A stretch of 64,000 bases of DNA. It comes from Bryopsis sp. KO-2023. Its lineage: Eukaryota; Chlorophyta; Ulvophyceae; Bryopsidales; Bryopsidaceae. Both the position numbers and the translations under genes were made by a program. This document shows positions 31,559 through 46,300 of the stretch, piece after piece. Each line of letters begins with the position of its first letter. Position 1 is the first letter of the stretch. The notes under the pieces are model-generated. The model saw only the letters and a program-made list of their open reading frames with translations. It did no database searches and was not told the origin of the DNA. The stretch spans positions 372,001 through 436,000 of the forward strand of contig BSYQ01000011.1 in NCBI GenBank assembly GCA_030272585.1, in the 5' to 3' direction.

Positions 31559-34500
31559 ATGATATTCTTGGAGCCGGTGAATATAGGGATCGAGCGGGCG
31601 CGGAAGTTTTGGGTAGATCTCGTTTATTTGGTATTGGAGGCGGTGCGCCGGCGGATAGCGGCGTATCATGTCGACGCTTCACAGAAATTGGCCAATTTGC
31701 CGAAAGCCAAAGGAGGTAACGGTGTTCTTCGCCCCAGTCGAAAAAATTGCTCGATCGCTGTTCTGATCAAACTGTGCGGGTATGTACGCTCGTGCGTTAA
31801 TCGGAAACGAATAATTGGCCGCCATATCGCTCCCTCTATCATCGAAAACAAGACTGGCGCTGTCGAACGCACGCGCGCTGAATTCTCAAGGAGCCATGTC
31901 CAGCGATGACTCAATCTGAAATTGAACCCCTCCCTCCCCCTCAAACTTACACAGTCTTACTGCCACAGAATTCCTGCAACTGGATCCACAATCTTAAACA
32001 AACCTATCCCAGCATCCACACAATCCATGTTGTTTTACTCCTTTCTCTACATCCATATACACAGTGAAATGCGACAAAAATGATGGAATTTGATTGGGGG
32101 GAAGTGAAAGAATCATATAATCGGTGTGTTGCACAGATAATCCACCATTGTGTGGCACCAAGCTTTCCTTTTTCGACGATTTCCGCATCATCAGTGGAGT
32201 GCCAGTCTTGACCCTGGATCCTGACAGATACGGCACTCAGAGCCGGGAGCCTTCCATCAACTCAACAAATCCTTGGGATGGAGCCGCCGGAGGGATCCAG
32301 AAAATCACTTTTTATGAAAACAAGAATGCCATCACTTGCTGCAATTTTTCGGCCGATGGATCGAGGATCGCCTCCGGACACAATGATGGATCAGCCATGA
32401 TTTGGAGCACACAGCATGGCACTCTCTTGTACGAATGCCAGAAATTGCACAAGCTTTCTCCGATCGCTGATATTCGTTTTTCCGAAGACAGCAATGATGT
32501 AAGGTGCCCCTTAGATAGAAACTGGGGTCGACGAGAAAAAAAAAAAGAAAGAAAGATAAAACATGTGGAATTATGTTGCTGCTATCTTCAACAAGATGTA
32601 TATATTGATTTCCTTTCCGGAGTTTCTTCGTTTTGAAGGGATGGATTTTTTTCAACTTTTTCTTTTCTCGAATGGAGGGGGGAGGGTTATTGCTTTTTTT
32701 TTTTCAAGGGCTTTAAATTGCTTGAACGATTTAAATTGGCAGATAACCTGTTGGAAGGCCATTACAGGGATCTCCTGTAATGCACCAGGGGGATTAGTAA
32801 TCCACAGAAGGCTTTTAAACTGAAATTGATGAGATTGACATGGGGCTGTGTTTTGTTCAGATAGTAATGTCTTGTGACTTCCATGGGCAATTTACGATTT
32901 GGCATGTGGAGGATTCGAAGTTCCAATACGGCCATTGTGCCGAAAATTGGCAGGACGTATCCATGTTCGCTCCGAAAGTTCGATGGCCTATGTTTTCGGA
33001 GGATGCCACCGGTTTGATTTTCCCAGTGACGTATTTTCGAGAGAAAAAGGACGAATCTGGCCAGGTGGAGAGGATGGGGGAGCTCTTTTCATCCGGGGGG
33101 GGAACCCCGAGGAAAAGGACCTCCAAATCGGATGGATATGTGTTCGTCCCCGAATGTGCTTTAATAATCTTGGACACAAAACAGGCTGGGGCTAGCCGAG
33201 AGGTCGAAATGAAACCGATGCGAGTGCTGACAGTGGCACCCCATCAGGATGTTTCAGATTTTGAATTTGCATGGAGTGGGTTTGCTCATCAGTCGGGAGG
33301 GATGCTGGCTGGGTTCAATGCCCGGCCGTTTGGGTTCATGGTGGTTTGGCCAGATATGCATGGTCCAAATCTGGGTGGGTATCAACTGGACGGGACGATC
33401 GGCTGCTGGTCTCCGGAGGATGACTACGTTGCAAGTTGGAATATCTCAATTAAGGGCTCTTCAGACGAAAAGGCGGGGGCTTGCTATGTGTGGTGCATGG
33501 AAACCATCAAAAACGAGGAAAATAACCTCCCATTCAATCACGAGTTCATAGACCACACTCGACGATGTCCGCTCGTGAAACCGACCGCCCTGAGAGATCC
33601 TCAGGGTGGGAATGTCTTTTGGGCAGATTTTATCCCCGATTTGCACGGAAACCTCGGCATTGCCACTTGTATCATCAAAACCCATCTGGACATAGTGCTG
33701 TGGGAGGTGGAGACGAAAACGATTCTCCATCGCTTGCGAACGGGTATCCACCGTGATGATACCCGGTTGACTGACATACAAGCTTGGGATGATAGTTGGG
33801 TGCATGTGCAGCGATCTTACGGCTTGAGGTTGATTACGTTGTCGGGGGATGGTCGGTGGCTGGGAATCTATTCCAGCGATGCTAGCAGAGGCTCCGTGTG
33901 GGACGTTCGATCTGGAATTGAGGTGTTGAGTTTCAGTGTTCCTGATGAGCTGGCCTCAAACGAGCAAGGGGATTTGTTGGGGGTGGACATGTTCTTCAGC
34001 GAAAAAGGAGACCGATTCGTAATATGCAGTGAGGAGAAGATGACTGTATGGCAGACGCATGCACTCGGAGCAGGGTGCCAAACAGCAGGCGTAAGCCGGG
34101 TTGCTTTGCAGAGTGCTGATAGCCTTCTTTCTACTGGTCAGGTCCAGTGTCAGTTTTCTCTGGATGGGAACATGCTGGGTGTGTGCAGAGCCTATTCGTT
34201 GATGATGAGCACTTGGGATTTGACGGATGGTCGCATGCGAACCCTGATTTTCCCAGAGGATGATTCCGCCGGGAATCCTGTGACGGTGAGAAAGATAAGG
34301 TCAATGCTATCGTACGAACGAAACGATCTGGAGAGCTTTCGGTCGATGGATGTTTTTGAAACGTCAGGCGGCAATCCATCGAGGTTCTGTCTGTTTGCGT
34401 TTTCGATGGATGGGAAGAGGGTGGCCACATGCATGGCTGACGTTTCGGTATTGGTGTGGACCCTGGCCGACGGGGACAAGGTGATTGACACTCCGACGAA

Positions 34501-37500
34501 AATTGGATCGCTGCGCAGCAAGTATTTTCCAGCTTGGGCCATGTGCTTCTCTGTGGATCCCAAGGGGAAAGAAACGATTGTGGTTTGCGAGGACAGCGGG
34601 GTACTTGTCTGGCTGGAGGTGGAAGCTAGGAAGGTGGTTAAAAGGAGGAACGGGTCGGGGCTTCGTCGAGCCAGGTTTTCTCTAGATGGGATGACTGGAG
34701 TTCTGATGCCAAGCAATCAAGTGGCTCATGTGTGGGACCTGGTGAATCGCCAGAGGATCAGGACGGTGACTTTCAATCTGTGGATGGGACCGGCTGGGCC
34801 GATACCGTTTCCCCACAACTTATCGACCGACGGGAACTTTGCCTTTGCAGGGATTAACAAGGGGGTGAATCATCTCAATCCTGGAGGCCGTTTCATAACT
34901 TGCACGAAAGACACCACGGAGCTTGATCTGCTGAATCTGCACAAGGTGCCGAGGAATGTTGTCATGACAGACAATCCTGAGTGGGTGGTGGTGGATGAGT
35001 TCATTGAGTTGAATCCGAAAGTGGGGGTGCCCGGAGTCGCCACTTCAAAGTATCCACTCCCATATATAATGGAAGGTGATGAGGGGAAGCTGGGCGGATC
35101 GATTCAGTCAATCGCGTCACCAGGTCCTGTAAGAAAACCAGACAAGCTGGACATCGCCGCAGCTAGGAATTTGTTGAGCTCCGACAGTGCTGCGCCGTTA
35201 ATCGGACAAGATTCGATCGGAAGTGTCTTGAGCATTCCGGAAAAGGAAGCCGAAATCACTCCCCTCAGTCCAGGGAATCCTGGCAAGTCACCCCGTCCAC
35301 AGCCAGCAATGCAAACCCAGCGAATAACTTCCAGAATCAGCTCCACCTCTCAGCGCTTTAGACCAGGAGCTAGCCGGGATGCCTCCGTCAGGACGCGCTA
35401 CCCAATGGCGGTCGACTTTCAGGCCAAGGAAAGTTGGAGTTATCTCTTGAATCGGGAGTTGACTGCGCACTCTCCCATCGACAGTCTGACCATGTTGCAT
35501 GTGGGGGGTGTGCATTCCCCGAAAGTTCTGCATGGAAAAGGACTGCTCCCTCACAAGTTCATTGCGACATCTTACGATGGCCGGAGGGTGGCTTGCCTTT
35601 CGAACAATAACTCCGTGTTCGTCTGGACAGCATTCGCTACTGAGGGCAGTATGCCTGCCTGGAATGACCTCGAGGTTTTGGGAGAATCTGCAGATCAAGC
35701 CAAAATGAAGGAATTGCTGGAAATACATGGGCCAGGGCTGTTGAACTTCCCGGATCATGATAAAATGACAATACCGCTCCATGTGGTAACGAAACGAGAC
35801 CATGTCATGCTGGAAACACTGGTGTCTTTCGCAGTGGCGAGGGAATTGCCAGTTAATCTGATATGTGATGCTCCGCCGTCGCACCAAGAGGGAGCCAGCA
35901 CCGACACAATCACTGCATTGGGACTAGCCTTGAGATCACGTGCACCAGAGAGTGTCGAGGTAATTGGTATGTATTTCTGAACTGACAAACAAACCCCTCT
36001 TTTTCCTCACTTTTTTTTTAAATCAGTACTCATCTCTCATTTCTTTCCTGCTGATTGAATTGCATGGAACCTGGCTCAGCATGATTTTCCGAAGGAGGGT
36101 TTCCATCCAGAGAAAATTGAAAGAATTTGATGAGACGTATCTGAATTTCACTTTTTATTTTCAATGAAATGTTTGTTGTTTGGATAGATCCTTCTGCAGT
36201 ACCTGCATCAAGGCTTGACAACACCTGTGGCCACTGCCGACATCTATAAGGTGTCGATTCTGAGACTGGCCAGAATATTCCCCACGGTTTTCCACAAAGT
36301 TTTGTCGGACGACTCATTGATGTACACCTTCCCTGAGATTCGAGTCCCCGAAAACACCTTTCGAACGAACCCATTCAAAGTGATGACCTCGGACACCATG
36401 GTGCCCTCTCGAGACATGCTGAAACAGATGTGGAAAGAAACCCTGAAAGTCAACCAGCAGTACAAGAGGAGAATCACGAGGTCCCCCAACGATGGAACGA
36501 AAATGATTCCAGCCCAAGCCAGCGTCGTGCTGTATCCAGGCATTGCAGATTTTGGAATGAAAGGGTTGTTGAAACAGATTGCCATCGGACGGGCTGCAGC
36601 AAATCATAATCAGATCTATTCGTCCCTGGCAATCAGAGCAATCATCCACCAGAAATGGGTGTCTTTCGGACGTAGGTTGCTGATTGAGGAGATCTGGAGT
36701 TTCTCGTTCATGTGGTTATGTTTCACGGGTTATGCATTGGTTCTGGGGAGCGTATGGCACTTGGCGACCATTTACGATTTTGTTGCTGATGATGATTTTG
36801 GAGTGGAAGGGATCACAGCAGGGGATGAAAGGAAAAATCTGGCAGCGGTTGCCTTGCTGGTGATGGCTTGGGTCATAAGTGCCCTCAATCTTATCCGTCA
36901 AGTCAACCTCCTGATCGATTTGTGGTTTGAGAGTAAACTCAGCGGGTTGGTGCTCTGGATGAGGTCCTTCTGGAACTGGATGGATTTGATCACTCACGTG
37001 ATTCTGGTGTGCTGTATCGGACCCCTGCATCTCATGATCGCCTCGTCGAAAACGCAAGCTCTAGAGAGTGAGGAGCAAAACGGGCAAAAGAGGCTGACGG
37101 TACTCGTGTGTGCCGAATCCATCTTTCTGTCTTGGAAAATGCTGCATTTCGCTCAAGCGTTTCGCTGGACGGCCCCCATGGTGTTGATGATCAACGAAAT
37201 CGTGAAAGCGATTTTCGTGTTCCTTGTGATCACCTTCGGACTGGTGTTCGGGTTTGCCATTTCGTTCAATGTGCTATTTCGAATCGAGATCCACAAGCCA
37301 CGGGACCCCAACGTGGAACCGGAGGAAAGCCTTTTGGAGGTGGAGGATCTGTTTGGGAACATTGGGGTGTCTCTGGTGACGGCGTTTGGAATGATGCTGG
37401 GGGAAACACAGCTGGACAAGCTGTCGACGCTGGAGCCGATGATGAGGGTTGTCGGAACGCTCATGTTTGTGGTGTACTTGATGGCCATCATGGTGATCTT

Positions 37501-38881
37501 GTTGAATTTGCTCATTGCCGTCATGGGGGACAGTTTTGATCGGGTCAAGAATCTGGAGCTTCGGCAGTTTCAAAAGGTAGGGTTACAACTTGATGGGGCC
37601 CAAAAAAAAAAAAAAAGAAATCAAGAAACCTCGTATTTCCTCCTCAAAATTGCGGACAGTTTTCTTACTAGTTCAACAATCTCTAATATTTTTTGCATGT
37701 GTTTTTTTTGTTCCTTTTTTTCCCAGATAGGGCAGGGTTTTAGGTCGAAAACCTCACATACTCACTCCACATTTTTTTATTTTTGATATGTTTTTTGGTT
37801 TGTTTTTTTCTTGTAGGGAAGAGCACAAGTACTGATAGACCTGGAGTCCATGATGTCCGAGCATCGTCGAAAAGAACTGTGGTATGTACAGTCCACAGTT
37901 GCAAGAATTGGTGCAATTGTGAACAACCATTGACTAAAACTGAATTTCATGTGCCGCCATATTAACACACTAGGTTCCTTTCACCCAATTTTATTTTTAT
38001 TTTTTTTAATGGTGATTCCCTTTCTCTCAGCGATAATTTCAACTGGATCTCATCCTGAAAATATCGGAATAGTGCCCATGATTTTTTTTGATCGGATGTT
38101 TTCAAAAACATTCAAAACAGCCAGTAGCAGCAGCCTCTCTACATGATTGAGTGGGAAGATATCTTAAGATCTACGGAGGAGCTGTTCCCTGTGATTGATA
38201 CATACTTTAAGGTCCAGTTACCCCTACTGGTGATCCGGTGCTGAAAAGAATATCAATTTTTGGTTTTCTAGTGCACAGATCGGGCAGTACCTCCATATAC
38301 TGTCGCCCAAGCAGGCCGATTCTTCACGTGAGTGGAAAGGGAGACTTGTGGAGCAAAACGAGCTTTTCAAGTGAGTCTGACTTTTCTATGTCATCGCCTA
38401 GTGTGATGATCCATCAGGATTGAGAATTGAGGGAACTGATATATGGCTGTGTGTTTGTTTTTGTCTGTAATTGTTGATTACAATAAGGATTTTTTTTATA
38501 ACATCACCCCAATGAGTTTCTGGGAGCTGTCCAACATCATGTGTGTGTGTTCGTTTTTCAGAAAGGAAATGGGTAATCTACTGAACGAAATGAAGGGGGA
38601 AGTGAGGGGAAATTGCAGGACGCTGCTGGAAGTGCTGGAAATCAATAATTTGATTGTGCCGCAGCTTCAAGAACACCCCACCAGTAAGAGATTTCCTTTA
38701 TTTTATGCCTTTTCACCCAAATTCTGTCTAATTTTTGCGAGCCTTGTGTTTTTCCTCTTTTTTTTCTTTAGTGTCCTTTTTCTGACTGACAGATGTTGGA
38801 GCTTCTGGAAGTGGATGGACGAAAACAGACCCTATGGAAACTGGTGGCGGGCATTCTTCAAAGTCTCTGCCAGTGGTGTGA
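31559..38881 (+). CDS. WD40-ankyrin-TRPV-like cation channel 1
   Basis: Eight exons (31559-31715, 32137-32498, 32861-35959, 36188-37576, 37817-37881, 38272-38370, 38562-38683, 38793-38881) give 5,382 nt, 1,793 residues, all in phase. Residues about 60-1150 carry at least eight WD40-type blades (for example FSADGSRIASGHNDGSAMIW, FSMDGKRVATCMADVSVLVW, TSYDGRRVACLSNNNSVFVW). Two degenerate ankyrin-like units follow (MTIPLHVVTKRDHVMLETLV; TALGLALRSRAPESVEVILL). A pre-S1 block HQKWVSFGRRL and six hydrophobic helices run to about residue 1660. S4 resembles TRPV (AESIFLSWKMLHFAQAFRW), S5 is VFLVITFGLVFGFAISF, the pore loop reads AFGMMLGE and S6 is VILLNLLIAVMGDSF. The C-terminus is a charged, probably coiled-coil tail. 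Predicted role: a membrane cation channel with a cytosolic propeller replacing most of the usual ankyrin domain. The paralogue at 40328 confirms exon edges. Confidence 0.88.
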
Positions 38882-40327
38882 TATAACTGCTGGTCACACT
38901 ATTTTATAGTGTGATGTGTGTCACTTTTTTGATACTTTAACAAGGTTTGCCGTCGTCTCAAGTGTATTTCTTTTTTTTTGATTAAAAAGTTTCTGGTTTT
39001 CTTCATATCTAGGAGGGGGGGCTGAGGAGAAGAGGTTTTGAGTGAGGTGTGCAAGTGGATTGGGAATAAGAGTGATGGTGTTTTATTATCGATAATTTGA
39101 CGGAAAAAAAGACGCATCGATTTTGGTAGAGTTGGCATTGCACAAGCGACAAGTGGAAAATTAAAAAAAAGAAAGAAAATGTTTGAGAATTGAACATAAG
39201 CACAGACTTGTCATAGGGTGGGAAGATTTAGAGGGAGTTTTCTTTTCGTGTTTTTTTTTGTTTTTTTTCATTCAGAGATTTTGGAATATGTTTTTTTCGT
39301 TCGTCTTTTCAAATGGCCCCTTAAAAAAAGAAAACTTGACTTGACGTTATGTGGTTTGGCATTGGAGATTGTGGAATGTTTTTTTTTTTTTTACTTTTGT
39401 TGTGAAGGGGGGGGGGTCTTGTACCAGTTGCAGCGATTGTTGGGTATCCATCGATTAATGTTGAAATGCCTCCTATTTTCTTAAATTGAACTTGGCAGAG
39501 ATTCAGTCATGGACTTATTGATTCCTGCTTGATAATTTTGCTGGAAAATTTTACAGCCTACTTTTAAAATAAGGTTTAAAAACTAAACTTAGACTTGAGC
39601 TGAAACTTAGACTTGGTTAAGTCCTCCTGTGCGCAAATGACACTGATGTACCATCTGATAGTCCATCAAGGATTTTACAGAAGAAATGACGATTCGACGA
39701 TTTCGTACACCACCAGCAATTTTGAGTCCTGCAGATGGAGTCCCATAGCAAGAATAACCAAGTCGCCAAGGAAATTCAGATCAGCCACCGTGAATTGTTC
39801 GTAATCGGGTGGAAAGGGACCCAACACGGTGGCAACAGGGTTGAAGAGACGGGGGGATGTGACGAGCATCGGACTTACAAGGTTTGAGGGGGTTTTCGCG
39901 ATGGTGGGCGTGTCGAGTTGCCTCTCTGGATAGCATGGGCACAAGTTCAGCCAATTTGTTGTTGTCGCGGCCAGGCGTTCATAATCGTGTTCGAAGCATT
40001 GCGATCGTTGCTGGAGGTAACGTTTGCAGCTCACTCTAGAAATGCTTGTATATATATATTCAGCGAGAAAAAAACGGCGTCAGTTTTCGCCTCCCCATGA
40101 AAAACGCACGCCGACACATCAAATATCCTGCGGCCTCCTCTCCGCATGTTTGCCACGATAACGAGCAGGGAAAAAGACTCAGAAACTTGAGGGGCGGTCG
40201 CCGAGACGAGCTGCATTCGAGGCAGGGAATAAAAAGGCTTGGATCGGGTCTGACTGATTTCGGCATTTTCTGTGCTGTTCTCAGGTGGAGAAAGTGAGGG
40301 AAATTTGTCGAAGGAGCGCGAAAAATA
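38882..40327. other. Spacer between the channel paralogues
   Basis: Poly-T tracts lie near 39240-39400. A minus-strand open stretch (39675-40034) contains a strong-looking donor GTAAGT near 39878 but no recognisable domain. I do not annotate it as a gene. Confidence 0.4.
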
Positions 40328-43300
40328 ATGTTCGTGCTCGAGCAAGTGAATCGCGGCATCGAGAAGATCCGCCGCATTTTTGTCGATGCTATTTTTTGGC
40401 TTTTCTCGTTGGCGCTGCGAATTGTCAGCCGCTACCACAACCACAATTCTGAACAGGCCGCGAAGTCGGCGGAGGTCCAGTCCTCTGAACCAGGTGCGAA
40501 AGAAAATCGATTGAAAGATCGCTGATGCCGCGCTTTGTTGGCTGGATCCAGGAATCTGATCGTTTGCTCCACTCTCATGCATCTTCCCGTCACCATGAAA
40601 GCCAGTATTGAATTCACTGTCTCTTTTCCTTTTTTTCAAACAATGCTTTATCCAGACTGAAAGCCACATGGGCCCATCGACTCTGTCAATGATTATTGCA
40701 AGGCTGTCGGAACATACTACAGAACTGCAGGTCGGATCATAGATATGATTGGTGTTTTTACAAGAACAGAGAGATATTCATTTCAGTACAGCCAGGATGC
40801 GGAAATTGCTGCTCAAGTGTGAGAAGAAGAAAAATAACCTTGAGTTTGTTTTACAGGAGCTCACCCCCCCTTGAATGGGAGCAATCTGTCGCTCTACGAC
40901 GATTACCATTTGATCAGCGGTGTGCCTGTGTTCGTGCTGAACCCCGACGAACAGAGCAACAGGGCCACAGGCCCCTCCGAATCTATTCAAGAAGTGTTTC
41001 GATCGACTAGCAGCTCCAGAGGGAGCCTCAACCAGATCAATTTCTATGAAAACGCCCAGGCCATCACCTGCTGCAATTTTTCGGTGTCCTGCCTGAGGAT
41101 AGCTTCAGGGCATGACGATGGATCCACCATGGTTTGGAGCACGGAGCATGGCTTTCTCTTGCACGAATGCAAGCAAATGCACCAGCTGTCTCCTGTGGCC
41201 GATATTCGGTTTCTCAAGGACAGCGAAACAGTGAGTGGCATTTCAATGTGAAACAGCATGCTATCATTTGTTCTATTTTCTATTTTAGCATCTGAATGGC
41301 ATCCCAATCTGCATTGTTGATCAGGTTGTGGTTTCGTGCGATTTCCATGGTCGGTATGTGGTGTGGGACGCCACCCTTGATGGTCAAGTTTTGGCGAGCT
41401 CCGATTTCTCAGAGAGTTGGCTCGGCGATACCTTGGTGGGGCCGAAAGTTCGATGGCCGATCTTCTCACCCAATGCCGCCCGATTGCTGTACCCTGTGAC
41501 TCATTACAGGGAAAAGGACTCCGAAGTTGGAACCAAACAATCGCATGATGCTTTACGGAGACTGACATCCGTGCGGTATTCGAAAGCCGAGGATGCAAAC
41601 AACAAATATGTGTTTGTCCAAGAGTGTGCCCTGTTCGTTTTCGACACCAGCGATACGGCTGCTGTTGGCACGGAGCCGTTAGTCACACTCGCAGTGGAAT
41701 CCAGGCAGAATGCCACCGATTTTGAGTATGCCTTCGGGCGATTTTCAAACTCACATAATGGACTGTTGGTCGGATTCAACTGCCGCCCGTTTGGGTTCAT
41801 GGTGGTTTGGAACGACTATTTGGAAAACCAGACTGGGATCCAAATCAACGGCACAATGGGTTGCTGGTCGCCAAAGGATGACTACATCGCAAGCTGGGAT
41901 ATTTCGATCAAGGGCTCTTCGGGGGAAAAGGCAGGGGTGTGCTATGTTTGGAGCATGGAGGAAGTTGTGAATCACAACCCAACCAAGTGCTTAATGACAG
42001 GACACAGCATGAGACGGTGCGAGGAAATCAAGGGCATTGCCTTGAGAGATCCTCAAGGTGGCAGCGTGTTTTGGGCTGATTTCATTATGAACAGGCACGG
42101 CTCCCTCCACACAGCCACTTGTGTGATTCACAACACTCTGGAAATAATCCTGTGGGACTTGGACTCCAGAACGATATTACACCGGCTGACTACTGGCATC
42201 AGTCGGGAGGAAACGCGACTGACCAACCTGCAAGCATGGGACGATAACTGGGTGCATGTTCAGAAATCCTACGGGCTCATGTCGATTTCCTTGTCGGGGG
42301 ATGGTAATTGGCTGGGGATTTACTCTGCTGATGCTAAGAAGGGCTACGTGTGGAGTTCGGACACCGGCATCGAAGTTTTGAATTTCACCATCCCTGATCG
42401 GTTTGCTAAGGATGCTCAAGGCAAGCTTTTGCAAGTGGACATGCTGTTCTCCAGCTCTGGCAGCCGGTTTGCTGTGTACAGTGAAGAGCGCATCCTACTG
42501 TGGAATCCCCAGGCATTATCCACCAGCACACATGATAGAGGTGTCAGCCGGGTTTCGTTGCAAAGTGCGGACGCCCTGGTGTCGACTGGCCAAGTGCAAT
42601 GCGAATTCTCTCTGGACGGAAACATGGTTGGGGTATGCAGGGCATACTGTTTGATGATGAGCATTTGGGATTTGAGCGATGGTCGCATGCAAACCCTGAT
42701 TTTCCCAGAGGATAATGCTCCGAAGGAAGTGGCATCTTTCTATATCGACACCCCGTTTCTATCCTCGGATGTCAATGCAGTCGAGAGCGTCCGTGGGGAA
42801 GTGCCACAAGAGCGAGAAGGGGGGAGCCCGTCTCGATTCTGCCTCTTTGCTTTTTCACATGATGGAAGTCGGGTCGCCACATGCATGGCTGATGTGTCCG
42901 TCCTTATGTGGGAGCTCGATGGCAGCAAGATTGTGGATAAGCCGACGAAAATCGGAACGCTGAGAAGCAAGTATGTGCCAGCCTGGGCCATGTGCTTTTC
43001 AGTGGATGCCAAAGGAAGGGAAACGATCGTGATTTGCGAGGATTGTGGGGTTCTCGTGTGGCTGAACATCGAAGAGCGGAAGGTGGTCGGCCGGAGGAAT
43101 GGCTTGGGGCTCCGCAGAGCTAGGTTTTCCAGGGAGGGAACCAGGGGGGTTCTGATGCCCAGCAATGATGTCGCGCATGTCTGGGACTTGGTTCACCGTC
43201 GGAAGCTTCAGACGGTGACTTTCAACGTGTGGATGGGCCCAGCAGGGCAAGTTCCGTTTCCATGCAATATCTCGGCTGATGGGACGTTCGCTTTTGTCGG

Positions 43301-46300
43301 GGCTCATAAGAATGCTGACCCCAAAGATGAGAGTAAGGGTTATGTGATACTGGACAGCAGAACGACACCACAGGAGGTGGGCTCTGTCGATCAGGTGCCA
43401 CGGAATGTGGTGTTGATGGAGGATTCCGAATGGGCTGTGATGGACCGGTTCATCAACGTTGGAGCAAGCCGGAAGTTTCAAAAGCATGAGAGCTTCTTGT
43501 CCAGTCGATCGGCCCTATCTCAGATCGCCGAAAATGCCATTATGCAGGTCGATTCCGAACTGCAAACACCAGTCCAGCGTCCAGCAGGTGGTTCGTTGCC
43601 ACCCTATGAACCCAACAAGAGCAGCAGCCAGCCCATCTCTCCGGAAGCCTCCGGATCCTGCGAGAGTATGGACCCAAGAAGCTCATCAGTTGACACTTTG
43701 CAGTCAGACCCCTTCCGAACCTCCCGGGAGGTGGTGTCTGTTTCGGAGCAGAGCGATGATGAGGCAACCCTGCTCTCTCCTCAGCAAATTAAGTTCAACA
43801 GCTCTGCAATCCAACAGGCACCAAGCTTGGAGATCACTGGCGTCTATCCTACAGTCAGCCCACCTGGCGGCTCTGATTCAACTGAGGTCGAAGTCCAACC
43901 CATTTATAACCCTCCAATCTCAGATGGCGAGGACCCCACCATCAAATTTCGATCCGGGGACAATCAAAACAATCAGGGTGTGTTGCTGTGGCCATTGGTT
44001 CCGTCTGAGACTGGGAATGCTACAGGGAGTGGCAGCAACCCTGATGCATCCTCCGGTCGAGAGTTGCATATGTTTCAAAGCCTTGGGGCTCGGCAAATCA
44101 CAACGGCTGGTGGACAGGATGATCCGAACAGGTTTTACCCGACCCACGTCGATTATTTCGCTGAGCAGAAATGGGAGTACCTGATCAATCGTGAGTTAGA
44201 TTCCCACAGACCGACATCCAGCTTGACGGTGTTCCATATCAAGAACCAGCGCTCCCCGAAGGTCCTACATGGAGTGGGGCTGCTGCCCCACAAGTTCATC
44301 GCCACATCCCATGATGGTCGGAGGGTAGCTTGCTTATCGAACACCGGGGACCTGTTTGTCTGGTCATCCTCAGCAGCTGATGGAGTGTTGCCCGAGTGGC
44401 ATGATTTGTCTGTCCTTGGAATTAGCTCAGACAAGGAGAAAATGAAAGAGCTGCTCGACAAGTTTGGATCTGGAATTCTGAACTTTCCTGATCACAGCAA
44501 AATGACCATCCCGATGCATGTCGTGTTGCAAAAAGACCACGAAATGCTGGAGGTGATTGTGGATTGGGCGGTGGAGAAGGGGGTTTTGATGGCTTTGTCA
44601 GGGGAATTTGCGATCGCTGGGAAACTTGGAAAGACGAAAGCTCAGTGGAAAAAGGAAGCGACGACGGCTCTCGATTTGGCTGTGGCGAAACGATCGCCAG
44701 AATGTGTGGAGGTATGTGTTGTCTGTTTGGGTAAAAACTATTGCTGCAGCAGAGTTATTACTTTTTTTGCACAAACCCTGAACTTCTTGGAAACTTGGCC
44801 AGCTTAAGATGAAGAGAACACTGATGTATTGTTTCGGACATGCAGATTTTGCTGACGCATCTCGCCAAGGGGCTGACATCATGGTCGGCCACCACAGCGA
44901 TCTACAACAAATCCCTGCTGAAGCTTTCCAAGATTTTCCCGAGCGCCTTCCATGCATTGTTGGCCAACGATGCTCTCATGATCAGCCTCCCCGAAATCTC
45001 GGTCCCCGAAAGAACCTTCCACAGAAACCTGTACAAAGTCACCACCAGCGACGTCATGTTCCCCAGCCGCAAAGAATTGCAAGCGATGTGGAAAGGCAGC
45101 TTGGGCCAGAGCGAACAGACCAAAATGAGGGTGGTGCGATCAGCAAACACGGGGTCAAAATACATCACGGCGGTTCCAAAAGTGGTGCCCTACCCAGACA
45201 TCGCCCAGATCGGCATGAAGGGTTTCTTGAAACAGCTGATGATTTCTCCCGGCAGTTCCAGACACAATCGAATATACAACACGTTCGTCATCAAGGCTCT
45301 GATTCATTGCAAATGGAAGGTCTTCGGCCGCCGCTTGCTGACTGAAGAGATCTGGAGTTTTGCGTTCTTGTGGTTGATTTTCACCACGTATGCCCTGTTG
45401 CTGGGCACCCTGTGGAATCTGCTCACTCTCAAACAGGTTTTCGTCAGCAAATACAGGGAAACTGTCGATGAAACCGAAAAGAACTTGACCGAAAAGAACA
45501 TGGCAGCAGCTGTGTTGTTGCTGCTAGCTTGGGTGATCGGAATCTTCAATCTGCTAAGGGAATTGACCAGGATATCGATTCTGTGGATGGAGAGCGGGAT
45601 GAGGGGGTTGATGTACTGGGCGAGGGAATATTGGAACTGGGTGGATTTGATGATGCTCGTTATTTTGGTGGGGTTTGTGGGGCCCGTTCATTTTTGGATC
45701 ACCGCAGAAAACGAGGAAGATGAAGTGAGTCATGACCAGAACGGGCAGAAGAGGCTGACGGTTCTCGTTTGCGTGGAGTCCATTCTGTTGTCGTGGAAAA
45801 TGCTTCATTTTGCTCAGGCTTTCCGATCGTCGGCCCCCATGGTCATCATGATCAGGGAGGTGCTGAAGGAAATCTCTGTGTTTCTGTTGATTGCCTTTGG
45901 ATTGCTTTTCGGATTTGCGATCTCGTTTTTCGTGCTCTTCCGTGTCGAGGTGAAGAGGCCACGACCAGAGGAAGTTGAGCTCGACGAAGATCTGCAAAGT
46001 GAGTTGAAATTTTCCAGAAACAGGAAAGAGAGAAACATGGAAAAGGAAGCAACCAACAGACAGCATCCAACAATCCTTCTTTTTGGAATTTTTCCGAAAT
46101 TTGCGTGCAGGGCACTTTGGTTCAGTGTTGTCTTCCCGAAATATACCTGAGCAAGTTTTTTGGTGTTTTGATTTTTTGTTTAGATATTAGGGATCGATTC
46201 GAAAACATCGGGGTGTCCATCGTGACCGCTGTTCAAATGATGCTTGGAGAGACGCAGCTGGATGTTCTGCAAGGGTTGGACGGGGCTTTGTACGGAGTGG

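Noticed and set aside
39675-40034. 119-codon minus-strand frame between the channel genes
   Set aside because: No domain, no convincing start, and it approaches the first exon of channel 2. A single good donor is not enough.
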